Source: Elusimicrobia bacterium GWA2_62_23
GTDB lineage: Bacteria; Elusimicrobiota; Elusimicrobia; Elusimicrobiales; UBA9959
NCBI GenBank assembly: GCA_001799635.1
Contig: MGTV01000021.1
Coordinates: 1-64,000 of the forward strand
DNA: 64,000 nt
Reading direction: 5' to 3'
The number at the start of each line of letters is the position of its first letter. Position 1 is the stretch's first letter. The position numbers were made by a program, and so were the translations under genes. Below, piece by piece: positions 51,777 to 60,390 of this stretch. The notes under the pieces were generated by a model. The model was not told the DNA's origin. It was given only the letters and a program-made list of their open reading frames with translations, and did not search any database.

Positions 51777-53087
51777 TTATTTGGACGCCGGCGGGGGCGG
51801 GATGGTAAGCACCGCGCCTTCTACGGGCAGGCCCTTGGAGATATACTTCTCGTTGGCCTCGTAGATCCTTTCCCAGAGGTTGGGGTTACCGTAGTATTTC
51901 CCGGCGATGGAGCGCAGCGTCTCGCCGGCCGCGGCCTTGTGCAGCCTGGGCCAGCGCTCGGGCGGAGGGGGGACGTAGCGTTTTACCGGCTTAGGCGTCT
52001 CTTTCTTGTACTGCGCCTCCAGCACCTGCAGCTGCAGGTCCTTGAGGTCGCTCTCGAGCCCGCGCAGGCGGCCCTGCATCACGGTCAGGTCGGTCTCCAG
52101 CATGCCCTTATTGACGCGGTAGGTGGCCACGGAGCTCTCCAGCGCGGCCCGCTGCTCGCGCAGGTCGTCTATCTGGGTCTTGAGGGTGTCGGCCTGGCGG
52201 GCCGCGTCACCCACCAGCTTCTCGCTGTAGGTCTTGGAGCCGAAGCGGTAGCCCACGTTGAAGCCGTAGTAGCCGGAGTTCTCGTTATAGCCGGCCCAGG
52301 GGATGGACCAGGCCAGGTCGATGGTCCAGGGCAGGGTGTTAACACCGAGGCCAAGGGCCAGGTACCGGCCGCCGTCCAGCGCCATGCCTTTGCCGGCCCG
52401 CGCCTGCACGAGGCCGTTGAAGAGTTCATGCTCGGCGCCGAGGAAGAATTCGGAGTAGGAGCCGCGGGCCTTCAGGTCGGCCAGCAGGCGGTAGTTCTTT
52501 ATGCGGTAGGAATTGCCCAGCGTTACCGTGGCCAGGGACCTGCCTATGCCCAGCATCATGTCGGAAAGCACCAGCGCGGTGGCCAGGCCGCCGTCGCTCT
52601 CCACTTTAAGGCCGGCGTCGAAGCCGATGCCCAGGTGGCTCTTTTCCGGAGAGCGCAGGCTCATCAGCTTGAAATTGAAGCCGTAAAAGAGCGGCTGCTG
52701 CAGGTATTTTATCACCGTCCTGTTGCCGGTGCCCATGGTAAGGGTGTCCTTGCTCAGGCCGCCGCCCTGGCGCGCCGCGTAGTAGCCCAGCCCGGCCACC
52801 TTGCCGTCGGTGTCGGGCACGGGGCGGATATAGGCCAGGGAAGCTTCGCCGGCCTGTGCCGCGGCGAGGCGGCGCCCGGTCTCGAAACGGACTTCCTGTT
52901 CCGTCAGGGAGGTGAGGTTGGCAGGGTTATAGAAGACGGCGTAGGCGTCCCCGCCCACGGTGGTGAAGGCGGAGCCCATGGCGTTGGCCCTGGCCCCGGG
53001 CCGCACAAAAGTGAGGTCCACGGCCGAGCGCGCCTGGGGCGCGGCCAGCGCGACAAGGAGGAGCGGGAGCAGGGCTGATTTTTTCAT
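51777..53087 (-). CDS. PorV-like outer-membrane barrel with coiled coil and LysM domain
   Basis: A 436-residue protein. A signal peptide (1-22) leads to RPGARANAMGSAFTTVGGDAYAVFYNPANLTSL, the start of UPF0164/PorV-type barrels. The barrel runs to about 285. A coiled coil (about 290-350, QADTLKTQIDDLREQRAALESS) comes next, and a C-terminal LysM domain (about 383-430, AAGETLRSIAGKYYGNPNLWERIYEANEKYI) that binds peptidoglycan. It would tie outer membrane to wall. It heads a three-gene cluster with the propeller and PilZ-like proteins. TATAAT lies 12 bases upstream of the ATG. Confidence 0.75.
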   Translation of the reverse strand: MKKSALLPLLLVALAAPQARSAVDLTFVRPGARANAMGSAFTTVGGDAYAVFYNPANLTSLTEQEVRFETGRRLAAAQAGEASLAYIRPVPDTDGKVAGLGYYAARQGGGLSKDTLTMGTGNRTVIKYLQQPLFYGFNFKLMSLRSPEKSHLGIGFDAGLKVESDGGLATALVLSDMMLGIGRSLATVTLGNSYRIKNYRLLADLKARGSYSEFFLGAEHELFNGLVQARAGKGMALDGGRYLALGLGVNTLPWTIDLAWSIPWAGYNENSGYYGFNVGYRFGSKTYSEKLVGDAARQADTLKTQIDDLREQRAALESSVATYRVNKGMLETDLTVMQGRLRGLESDLKDLQLQVLEAQYKKETPKPVKRYVPPPPERWPRLHKAAAGETLRSIAGKYYGNPNLWERIYEANEKYISKGLPVEGAVLTIPPPPASK

Positions 53088-53161
53088 AAGTTCGAATATA
53101 TTATAATCATAACCTGACCATGTTAAATTTATATTTCGTATTCTTTAAGAAACTTATCCAA

Positions 53162-54985
53162 ATGAAACCCATTTTCACCGCAGCCCTGCTCTTCCTCACC
53201 GCCGCACCGGCCGCCGCCGGAGAGATCAACTTCGTCTACCCGGCCGAAGGGGCCCAGTTGCCGGCGGTGCAGAAGACTTTCGTTTTCGGCAATATAGTGC
53301 CGGCTACCGCGGCCTTTACTCTGAACGGGGAAAAGGTGCCGGTGCATTCCAACGGCGGTTTCATCGCCTACCTGCCGGTGGCCGGGGGGGAGTTCTTCTT
53401 CCGCGGCCAGCTCGCGGACGGCACCACGGCCCAGCGCGGCGTAAAGGTGCGGTCCGGGGCCGAACCCTGGCCCTCCACCGGGCCAGCCCGGCTTGAGATA
53501 ACCAATTACGCGTCCGACGCCGAGGTCTTCCCGGGAGACTATATCAGGCTCGCCGCCTTCGGCACCCCGGGCAAAGAGGCTGTCTTCTCTTTCGGCGGCC
53601 TGAAGGAAGGCCCCATGACCGAAGCCCCCGCCGGCTCCGGCCGCTATTATGCCGCCTACAAGGTGCGGTCTTCGGACGCAGGCCAGGAATTCTTCCCGGC
53701 GGCGCGGTTCAAGGCCGGCCTTTTCGGCCACGGGGCTTCGGCCAGGGCCAAGGGCCGCGTCCGGGTGACGGATGCCGTTTCCATCGTGGAGACCTCCACT
53801 GACACCGTGGTGCTGCGCAACGCGCCCGAAGGCGGCTACATAATGTTCCTGCCCAGGGGCGTGAAGCTGGTCACCAACGCCCGGGCTAACGGCATGCGCA
53901 GGGTGGTCCTCGGGCGGGACGAGGAAGCCTGGGTGGAAGAGTCCAAGGTGCAGCCGGCCCAGGGCCTGCCGTACCCTTTCTCGCCTGTCACCGAGACCGG
54001 CTCCATCCGCCTGAAGAAAACCGACTTCGGGTCTTCCGCCACGGTGTCGCTCTATGAAAAAGTACCTTTTGCCGCCGAGGTCCTGGAGAACGGGCTGCGC
54101 GTGAAGCTTTATTACACCAACCAGCACACCAACTGGATCGTCTATGATTCTGCGGACACGCTGGTGAAGAACGTCGCCTTCCGGCAGGCCGCCGCCGAGG
54201 TCACGGAACTGGACTTCGAGACCGCCCCCGGCGCGCTGTGGGGCTACAGCGTTTCCTACTCCACTTCGGCCAGGGCGCTGCAGGTGGACCTGCGGGCCGC
54301 GCCACGCGCTTCCCTGGCCTGGCCCAAACCGCTCTCCGGGATCACGGTGGTGCTGGATCCCGGGCATTCTACTTTCCTTAAATGCGGAGACAGGAAACTG
54401 CCGCTGCGAGACGTCAGTTTCTCCTCGCTGCCCGCAGGCGCCGGCTGCCGCCTGGACGGCGCGGTGGGGCCGAAGGAGACCTTCGAGGTGAATCTGAACC
54501 TGGCCATAGCGCGCCGCCTGGAGAGCCGCCTGCAGGCGCTGGGCGCCGCGGTGCGCCTGACCCGCTCCGGGGACGAATTCGTGGACCTGGCCGACAGGCC
54601 GAAACTCGCCCGCGACCTGGGAGGCGACCTGTTCGTCAGCATCCACAACAACGCCATAGGCGACGGGGAGGACCCTTTCTCCCAGCCGCGCGGCTTTTCC
54701 ATCTACCATTACCAGCGCCACAGCCGCGCGCTGGCCGCCGCCATCCACCGCGCCTATCTCAAGTCCATCCCGCTGCCCGACGAGGGCCTGCGCTACGGGG
54801 ACTACCTGGTGGCCCGCATGACCTGGATGCCCTCCGCCCTGGTGGAGAACGCTTACATGATCCTGCCGCGCCAGGAGGAAATGCTCAATTCAGCCGCTTT
54901 CCAGGACCAGCTGGCCGAGGCCATGGCCGCCGGCATCCTGGAGTTTTTTCACGCGCCGCACCGGCCGCAGAAGGGTAAACCATGA
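53162..54985 (+). CDS. N-acetylmuramoyl-L-alanine amidase (Amidase_3) with long N-terminal region
   Basis: A 607-residue exported protein. ATG 53162 opens a signal peptide (MKPIFTAALLFLTAAPAAAG); the frame from 53120 adds a hydrophobic stub and is rejected. About 400 residues of beta-rich, SH3-like sequence precede the amidase domain. Zinc ligands are visible in VVLDPGHS, the glutamate of KETFEVNLNLA and the histidine of SIHNNA; the catalytic glutamate is in ALVENAYM. It cuts the peptide from the glycan strand. Divergent from the LysM barrel gene, 74 bases apart. Confidence 0.87.
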   Translation: MKPIFTAALLFLTAAPAAAGEINFVYPAEGAQLPAVQKTFVFGNIVPATAAFTLNGEKVPVHSNGGFIAYLPVAGGEFFFRGQLADGTTAQRGVKVRSGAEPWPSTGPARLEITNYASDAEVFPGDYIRLAAFGTPGKEAVFSFGGLKEGPMTEAPAGSGRYYAAYKVRSSDAGQEFFPAARFKAGLFGHGASARAKGRVRVTDAVSIVETSTDTVVLRNAPEGGYIMFLPRGVKLVTNARANGMRRVVLGRDEEAWVEESKVQPAQGLPYPFSPVTETGSIRLKKTDFGSSATVSLYEKVPFAAEVLENGLRVKLYYTNQHTNWIVYDSADTLVKNVAFRQAAAEVTELDFETAPGALWGYSVSYSTSARALQVDLRAAPRASLAWPKPLSGITVVLDPGHSTFLKCGDRKLPLRDVSFSSLPAGAGCRLDGAVGPKETFEVNLNLAIARRLESRLQALGAAVRLTRSGDEFVDLADRPKLARDLGGDLFVSIHNNAIGDGEDPFSQPRGFSIYHYQRHSRALAAAIHRAYLKSIPLPDEGLRYGDYLVARMTWMPSALVENAYMILPRQEEMLNSAAFQDQLAEAMAAGILEFFHAPHRPQKGKP

Positions 54986-55836
54986 ACGCTCCCATAGACC
55001 TGATCCTTAAATTTACCGCCGACCTCGCCGCCGAGAAGCCCCCGTCCGAGGACGCCCTCTGGGATTTCCTGGTGCGCCGCGGGGCCGGCCTGCTGGGCTG
55101 TCACGCCGCCAGCTTTTTCGAGGCGGACGAAGCCAGGAAACTGCTCACTTTCCGCAAGAGCATAGGCCCCGTCGGAGGCGACCTGGTGGGGGTGGCCTTC
55201 TCCTACCAGGGCGTGGCCGGGGCCTGCGCCGAGGCCCGGGAGCCGGTGCTGATCAACGACGCCGAGACCAGCCCGATGTTCACCAAAAAGGTGGATAACG
55301 GCACCGGCTTCAAGACCAGGAACGTGATAGCGGTGCCGGCCGTGGCCAACGGCGAACTGTTGGGCGTAGTGGAATTCATCAATGCCATGGCGGGCTCCTT
55401 TACAGGCGAAGACCTGAAGGCGGCCGCCCTGATCTCGGCCGTCGCCGCCAGGGACGTCTACATAAAGCGTCAGGAAACCACTATAAAGCAGCTTAATCTC
55501 AAGGGCGAGAGCACCATCAACAACTTGTCCGGCGGCTTTATCGGTTCGGACATGGAAGGCAAGGTCATCTTTTTCAACCCGAAGGCTTCGGAGATCTTCG
55601 AGGTGGGGCAGGAGTTCCTGGGCCGGCCGGTGGTGGAACTGTTCCAGCTGTGCCCCGACATCGTGAGCGCCATCGGCGACGTGCTCAAGCAGGGCAAGAC
55701 CGTGCGGCGCCAGGAGTTCTCCTGCCTGGTGAACGGTAAAAAGAAAGTGATAGGGTACAGCTCTATCAACATCAAAGGCGTGGACGGTAAGATAATAGGT
55801 GCGGGGCTGATCTTCCAGGATATCACCAACTTATAG
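54982..55836 (+). CDS. GAF-PAS signalling protein without output domain
   Basis: A 284-residue soluble protein: a GAF domain (about 10-160, with VAFSYQGVAGACAEAREPVLINDAE and NVIAVPAV) and a PAS domain (about 175-284, ending LIFQDITNL). The chain stops exactly where a kinase or cyclase linker normally starts, so it has sensor parts only. It overlaps the amidase gene by four bases. It may bind a kinase such as the one encoded on the other strand at 56059. Truncation is possible, but no kinase remnant follows. Confidence 0.8.
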   Translation: MNAPIDLILKFTADLAAEKPPSEDALWDFLVRRGAGLLGCHAASFFEADEARKLLTFRKSIGPVGGDLVGVAFSYQGVAGACAEAREPVLINDAETSPMFTKKVDNGTGFKTRNVIAVPAVANGELLGVVEFINAMAGSFTGEDLKAAALISAVAARDVYIKRQETTIKQLNLKGESTINNLSGGFIGSDMEGKVIFFNPKASEIFEVGQEFLGRPVVELFQLCPDIVSAIGDVLKQGKTVRRQEFSCLVNGKKKVIGYSSINIKGVDGKIIGAGLIFQDITNL

Positions 55837-55862
55837 GCGCGGGGGCGCCTCGGGGGGGAAAG

Positions 55863-56000
55863 ATGAGATACGGGCAATGTCCTTTCTGCGTGTGCCGTTA
55901 CGACGGGGAATTTTTCTATTACTGCCGGTTGACCAGGCGGGAAGTGGCCAAATCTCACCGCTGCCTTAACCCGGCGCTGCGCAAGGCCCGCTCGCGCTGA
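55863..56000 (+). CDS. Small cysteine-rich protein
   Basis: A 45-residue frame starting MRYGQCPFCVCRYDGEFFYYC, with five cysteines (C6, C9, C11, C21, C34) and a basic C-terminus (LNPALRKARSR). GGGGGGAAAG lies just before the ATG. It sits 27 bases after the GAF-PAS gene and right before a strong terminator, the position of an operon's last gene. CxxC pairs suggest a zinc or FeS knuckle. No family is recognised. Confidence 0.6.
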   Translation: MRYGQCPFCVCRYDGEFFYYCRLTRREVAKSHRCLNPALRKARSR

Positions 56001-56014
56001 CGGGCCGCGGGCAA

Positions 56015-56052
56015 AAAAGAAGAAGCCTGGCTTAAGCCAGGCTTCTTCTTTT
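56015..56052. terminator. Bidirectional intrinsic terminator
   Basis: A perfect 17-bp stem (56015-56031 with 56036-56052) with a TTAA loop; the arms begin with A-runs and end with T-runs. It separates the convergent amidase operon and the large kinase gene. Confidence 0.93.
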
Positions 56053-56058
56053 GCGGGG

Positions 56059-58068
56059 TCAGGCCGGTTTTGCCGGAGGGGGGGGCGGCGGCGCGCCCGC
56101 CGCGGACGCGGGGCCTTTGAGCGGGATGTGGAAGAAGAAGCGCGAGCCCACGCCGAGCTCCGACTCTATGCCCATCTCGCCGCCGTGCCGCTGCACGATC
56201 TCGCGGGCGATCTTGAGGCCGAGGCCGAAGCCGGCCTTGCGCATGCCCTGGGCTTCCTTGGTCTGGAAGAAACGTTCCCACACGCGCGGCAGGTCTTCCT
56301 TGGAAATACCGATGCCGGTGTCTATCACGCTGACTACCACGCGGTCGGCGGCGACTTCGGCCTTTATGGTGATCTTGCCGCCTTCCTTGGTGTACTGGAT
56401 GGCGTTGGTGCAGAGGTTCTGCACCACCTGGCCTATGCGGGCGTCGTCGCCGGCCAGCGGCGGGAAAACTGGCGGCGCTTCCAGCGTCATGCTGAGGCTG
56501 CGCTTCTGCGCGGCTATCTTAACCCGCTCGAAAACGTCGTTGATGACGGCCATCAGGTTCAGCGTGCCGATCTCCACGCGGAGCTTGCCGGACTCTATGG
56601 CCGCCAGGTCCACCAGGTCGGAGATGAGCACGTTGAGCGTCTTGGCCGAGGTCTGGATATTGGCGGCGTAGCGCTGCTCTCCCGGCATGGCCTTGAGCTT
56701 GCCGGTCAGCACCTCCGAGTAGCCCATGATGGCGGTCAGCGGGCTCTTCACGTCGTGCGCCACGGTGGCGAAGAAGTTCTTCTGGAAGCCGTTTATGGCC
56801 GCCAGCTGGCGGTTGAGCTCCTGCATCTCCTTGAGCAGGCGGGCGTTCTCGAGCATCAGGAAGCGGCGCTCCAGGGCCTTGTCCACGGAGAAGATGAGGC
56901 GCGAGGCCTCCACGGGCTTGAGGATGGCGTCGTCGAGGCCCAGCTCCACCACCTGGCTCACGCCCTGCAGCGCGGCCTTGAGGGGATACTGTTCCACCAT
57001 GAAGATGATACGCAGGTCGGGGTCGCGCTCGCGCATCTTCTGCGCCAGCTCGCCGCCGGAATGCTCGCCCATGGTGATGGCGGTGCCGATGACGGCGAGG
57101 TGGAAAGCGCCCTTGTTGCAGAGCTTCAGCGCTTCCGAGCCGTCCATGGTGGCCGTCACTTCGTAGCCGGCGCCCTGCAGGGCCTGCGTCAGGCCGGTCA
57201 GGGCCGGCTTGAAATTGTCCAGCAGCAGGATGCGCTCGGTTTCGCGCGCCTTGAGGCGGACGTCGGCGCCCTCGCTGTTCTCTATGATGATGGCGGCCAC
57301 GCGCCCGGCCTGGTCGCGCGGCAGGGCCACGGCGCGGCCGTCCTTGAGCTCCTGCAGGGCGTAGCGCACCAGGTCCATGCCGGAGATGAAATAGCAGATG
57401 GCCTCCGGCACGGCGGCGCGGATGGCGGCGTCCAGGGCGTAGGCCTCGGCCGCGCCTCCCGGTACGGGGGCCAGGACCACGTTGGCGGGCAGCTTGGCTA
57501 TGTCGGTGGCGGCCTGGTCGTCGCCGCCGAGCAGGGACCAGGATTTCTTGGGCTTCTTCTCCTGCATGGCCAGGATGCGGGCTTCGTTCTGGCGGCGGAT
57601 GAATTCCGGCAGGTCTTTTTCCGATTCCACCGAGAGCGGGCTGACGCCGGACTGCTGAAAAACGGTCTGTACCGCCCCGGTGGTGAACAGCACCTGGTCG
57701 GCCAGGAAGACCAGCATGCGCCCGATGACCCGCACCTGATCGGCGAAGCCGGCGGGCAGCGGCCAGGGCAGGCGGCGCAGCGGCGACGCTACCGTGGGGG
57801 CCAGGCTGGCCGTGGATTCCAGGATGAAAAGGTTCAGTTTCGGGTGCTGCTTATGCAGGGCGAGGAAAGGTTCCCGTTCGGCGGGGGGGACGCGGCTGAA
57901 GTCCACTACCATGGCGGCGCAGCCGCCGGCGGCCAGCCGCTCCGCGGCGTACTTCAGCGTGGGCACGCAGAGCAGTTCCAGGCCCCGCCCGGACATGGAC
58001 GGGGTCATCTCGTCAAGGAGTTCCTTGCCGGAGGTGACGAGCAGGACTTGGCCTTTGGTATCTGCCAT
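56059..58068 (-). CDS. Sensor histidine kinase with degenerate receiver domains
   Basis: A 669-residue soluble kinase. The start at 58068 is set by a promoter whose start point falls on it. Residues 1-120 resemble a receiver, a region of about 150 residues resembles no named domain, and about 280-395 is a second receiver (ILLLDNFKPALTGL) in which the phospho-acceptor position reads AVIGTAIT, so the aspartate is lost while ILKPVEA keeps the lysine. The kinase core follows: FFATVAHDVKSPLTAIMG, NLCTNAIQY, DTGIGIS, GFGLGLKIA. The C-terminus is a proline run. It could take input from partner proteins. Confidence 0.83.
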   Translation of the reverse strand: MADTKGQVLLVTSGKELLDEMTPSMSGRGLELLCVPTLKYAAERLAAGGCAAMVVDFSRVPPAEREPFLALHKQHPKLNLFILESTASLAPTVASPLRRLPWPLPAGFADQVRVIGRMLVFLADQVLFTTGAVQTVFQQSGVSPLSVESEKDLPEFIRRQNEARILAMQEKKPKKSWSLLGGDDQAATDIAKLPANVVLAPVPGGAAEAYALDAAIRAAVPEAICYFISGMDLVRYALQELKDGRAVALPRDQAGRVAAIIIENSEGADVRLKARETERILLLDNFKPALTGLTQALQGAGYEVTATMDGSEALKLCNKGAFHLAVIGTAITMGEHSGGELAQKMRERDPDLRIIFMVEQYPLKAALQGVSQVVELGLDDAILKPVEASRLIFSVDKALERRFLMLENARLLKEMQELNRQLAAINGFQKNFFATVAHDVKSPLTAIMGYSEVLTGKLKAMPGEQRYAANIQTSAKTLNVLISDLVDLAAIESGKLRVEIGTLNLMAVINDVFERVKIAAQKRSLSMTLEAPPVFPPLAGDDARIGQVVQNLCTNAIQYTKEGGKITIKAEVAADRVVVSVIDTGIGISKEDLPRVWERFFQTKEAQGMRKAGFGLGLKIAREIVQRHGGEMGIESELGVGSRFFFHIPLKGPASAAGAPPPPPPAKPA

Positions 58069-58075
58069 CAATCTT

Positions 58076-58104
58076 ATTATAGCGCTAGCGGCTTGCCCGC
58101 GCAA
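58076..58104 (-). promoter_or_regulatory. Promoter of the large kinase gene, probably leaderless
   Basis: On the minus strand TTGCGC (58099-58104) and TATAAT (58076-58081) are 17 bases apart. The expected start point, about seven bases further, is at 58068-58069, which is the ATG itself. Confidence 0.7.
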
Positions 58105-58125
58105 CCTCGGCGCGGCCGTGCCGCG

Positions 58126-58755
58126 CTAAACTACGCCCTTCCTGGGGCAGGGTCCGGCGAGCGGGCAGCCGGCGCAAAGCGGCTTGCGGGCCCCGCAGAC
58201 GGCCCGGCCGTGCAGCACCAGCGCGTGGGCGAACCAGATCCAGTCTTCTTTCGGCAGCGCCTTCATCAGGTCGGCCTCTATCTTGCCGGGGTCCGTGTGC
58301 CGGGTCAGGCCGAGGCGGAAGGCCAGGCGCTTCACGTGCGTGTCCACCACCACGCCGGCGGCTATGCCGTAGGCGGAACCAAGTACCACGTTGGCCGTCT
58401 TGCGGGCCACGCCGCGCAGGGTCAGCAGCTCCTCCATGACGCGCGGCACTGTGCCGCCGAAGTCCCTCACTATGGCCGCCGAGGCCTCTTTCAGCGAGAG
58501 GGCCTTGTTCTTGTAGAAACCGGTGGAATGCACCAGGCGCTCCAGGTCCGCGAGCGGGGCTTTCGCCATCTCCGCCGGGCCGGGGTATTTTTTGAACAGG
58601 GCGGGGGTCACCTGGTTCACCCGCTCGTCGGTGCACTGGGCCGAGAGGATGGTGGCCGCCAGCAGTTGGAACGGGTCGGCGTGGTCCAGCGAGCAGTATG
58701 CCTTCGGGTAGGCCGCCTTCAGCAGTTTCACCAGTTCCGCGGTCTTCTTGTCCAT
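58126..58755 (-). CDS. nth: Endonuclease III
   Basis: A 209-residue DNA glycosylase/AP lyase that removes oxidised pyrimidines. LLAATILSAQCTDERVN is the typical block, the helix-hairpin-helix is LLTLRGVARKTANVVLG with the catalytic lysine, and VVDTHVKRLAFRLGL has the catalytic aspartate. The FeS cluster has C-x6-C-x2-C-x5-C near the C-terminus. The start overlaps the stop of the dehydrogenase gene by one base (TGATG). A longer frame to 60051 is antisense-like and rejected. Confidence 0.95.
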   Translation of the reverse strand: MDKKTAELVKLLKAAYPKAYCSLDHADPFQLLAATILSAQCTDERVNQVTPALFKKYPGPAEMAKAPLADLERLVHSTGFYKNKALSLKEASAAIVRDFGGTVPRVMEELLTLRGVARKTANVVLGSAYGIAAGVVVDTHVKRLAFRLGLTRHTDPGKIEADLMKALPKEDWIWFAHALVLHGRAVCGARKPLCAGCPLAGPCPRKGVV

Positions 58756-60377
58756 CAGAGGATGAAGTCCGTGGAGAGGAATTTGGACTTGCGGCCGCGC
58801 AGGATGCCGCGGATGAGCTTCTTGTTGGCGTCGGAGTCCTTGGCCGCCACCAGCGAACGGATGGAGAAGGCCCGCAGCGCGTCGGAGACCGACAGCGTGC
58901 CTTCGGCCGAATCCTTGCGGCCGGTGAACGGGAACACGTCGGGGCCGCGCTGGCACTGGCTGTTCACGTTGACGCGGCAGACCTGGTTCACCAGGGTGTC
59001 GAGCATGGGCGCTATCTTCTCCATGTCCCTGCCGAAAACGCTCACCTGCTGGCCGAAATTGGACTCCACCACGTACCGCAGCGGCTCCCTGACGTCGGAG
59101 AACGGCACCACCGGGATCACCGGGCCGAACTGCTCCTCCTTCCAGAGACGCATCCTGGCGTTCACGGGGTAGAGCACGGCCGGGTACACGAAGTTGCCGT
59201 TGGCCAGCCCGCCGCTCTCGTTGATGACCTTCGCTCCGTGCTTCTTGGCGTCGGCTATGACCTCCGCCAGGTACGGCACCTTGTCGTCCTCGGGCAGGGG
59301 GGTGATCTTCACCTTGGGTTCCCAGGGCATGCCCAGCTTCAGGGCTTCCAGACCGGTCACCAGCTTCTCTATGAACTCGCTCTGCACCGAGCGGTGCACG
59401 AAGAGGATCTTGAGGGCGGTGCAGCGCTGGCCGTTGTAGGAGAGCGCGCCGGTGAGGCATTCCGAGACCGCCAGGTCCACGTCGGCGTCGGGCAGGATTA
59501 TGCCGGCGTTCTTGGCGTCCAGGCCCAGCACGCAGCGCAGGCGGTGGGGGGCCGGGTGCTGCTGGCGCAGGATGTCGGCCACCTTGCTCGAACCGATGAA
59601 CGCCAGCACGTTGACCTTGCCGGTCTTCATGAGGGGCCCTATGATCTTGCGGCCCTCGCCGTAAAGGGTGTTCACCACGCCTTTCGGGAAGGAGTCGCGG
59701 AAGGCCTCCAGCAGCGGGCGGTGCAGCAGCACGCCGTACTTCGGCGGCTTGAACACCACGGTGTTGCCCATCAGCAGGGCGGGGATGAGGGTGGTGAAGG
59801 TCTCGTTGAGCGGGTAGTTGTACGGGCCCATGCACAGCACCACGCCGAGCGGCGCGCGCTTGATCTGGGCTATGATCCCCTGGGTCACGGACAGGCGCGA
59901 GGAGTTGCGGTCCAGGTCCTTCAGGGCGGCGACGGTGTCGGCTATGTATTCCACCGTGCGGTCGAATTCCTTGGCCGAATCCTCGGCGGATTTGCCGATC
60001 TCCCACATCAGGAGGTTCACCACTTCGGCGCGCCGCTCCTTCATGCGCCACACGAACTCCTCCATGTGGGCTATGCGGGCCTCCACGCTGAGCGTGGGCC
60101 AGAGGCCCTTGCCCTCGTCGTAGGCCTTGGCGGCGGCGTCCAGGGCCTCCAGGGCTTCTTTCTCCGTCATCAGCGGGTAGGAGCCGAGGCGGACCCGCTC
60201 CGGGCCTTTAGCGCCCGCCAGGCTGACCGGCGACAGTACTTCGTGGCGAGGCCCCGGCCAGGGCTTTATGCGGCCGTTCACCAGGTACTCCTTCTGCTCC
60301 AGCGGGGCGAGCTTCGCTCCGGCGGGGACGGTTTGCGCCCCCGGGAAAATGGACATCACCTTTTCCGCTATTCTCAT
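58755..60377 (-). CDS. gapN: Aldehyde dehydrogenase, GapN-like (NADP-dependent non-phosphorylating GAPDH)
   Basis: A 540-residue enzyme of the ALDH superfamily. The nucleophile is the cysteine of [35 protein letters not shown] is the cofactor-site block of GapN-type enzymes, and [18 protein letters not shown] near the C-terminus is the GapN signature. The usual LELGGK reads LGLDAKNAG. It is about 50 residues longer than typical. GapN oxidises glyceraldehyde-3-phosphate to 3-phosphoglycerate with NADP, bypassing the ATP step. GGAGGCGGCC precedes the ATG. Another ALDH specificity is possible. Confidence 0.78.
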   Translation of the reverse strand: MRIAEKVMSIFPGAQTVPAGAKLAPLEQKEYLVNGRIKPWPGPRHEVLSPVSLAGAKGPERVRLGSYPLMTEKEALEALDAAAKAYDEGKGLWPTLSVEARIAHMEEFVWRMKERRAEVVNLLMWEIGKSAEDSAKEFDRTVEYIADTVAALKDLDRNSSRLSVTQGIIAQIKRAPLGVVLCMGPYNYPLNETFTTLIPALLMGNTVVFKPPKYGVLLHRPLLEAFRDSFPKGVVNTLYGEGRKIIGPLMKTGKVNVLAFIGSSKVADILRQQHPAPHRLRCVLGLDAKNAGIILPDADVDLAVSECLTGALSYNGQRCTALKILFVHRSVQSEFIEKLVTGLEALKLGMPWEPKVKITPLPEDDKVPYLAEVIADAKKHGAKVINESGGLANGNFVYPAVLYPVNARMRLWKEEQFGPVIPVVPFSDVREPLRYVVESNFGQQVSVFGRDMEKIAPMLDTLVNQVCRVNVNSQCQRGPDVFPFTGRKDSAEGTLSVSDALRAFSIRSLVAAKDSDANKKLIRGILRGRKSKFLSTDFIL

Positions 60378-60390
60378 GGCCGCCTCCAGT

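Noticed and set aside
56128-59172. Very long plus-strand frame of 1014 codons opposite the large kinase and nth
   Set aside because: It is a reverse-strand shadow of high GC at third positions; the minus-strand proteins have full kinase and endonuclease III motifs.
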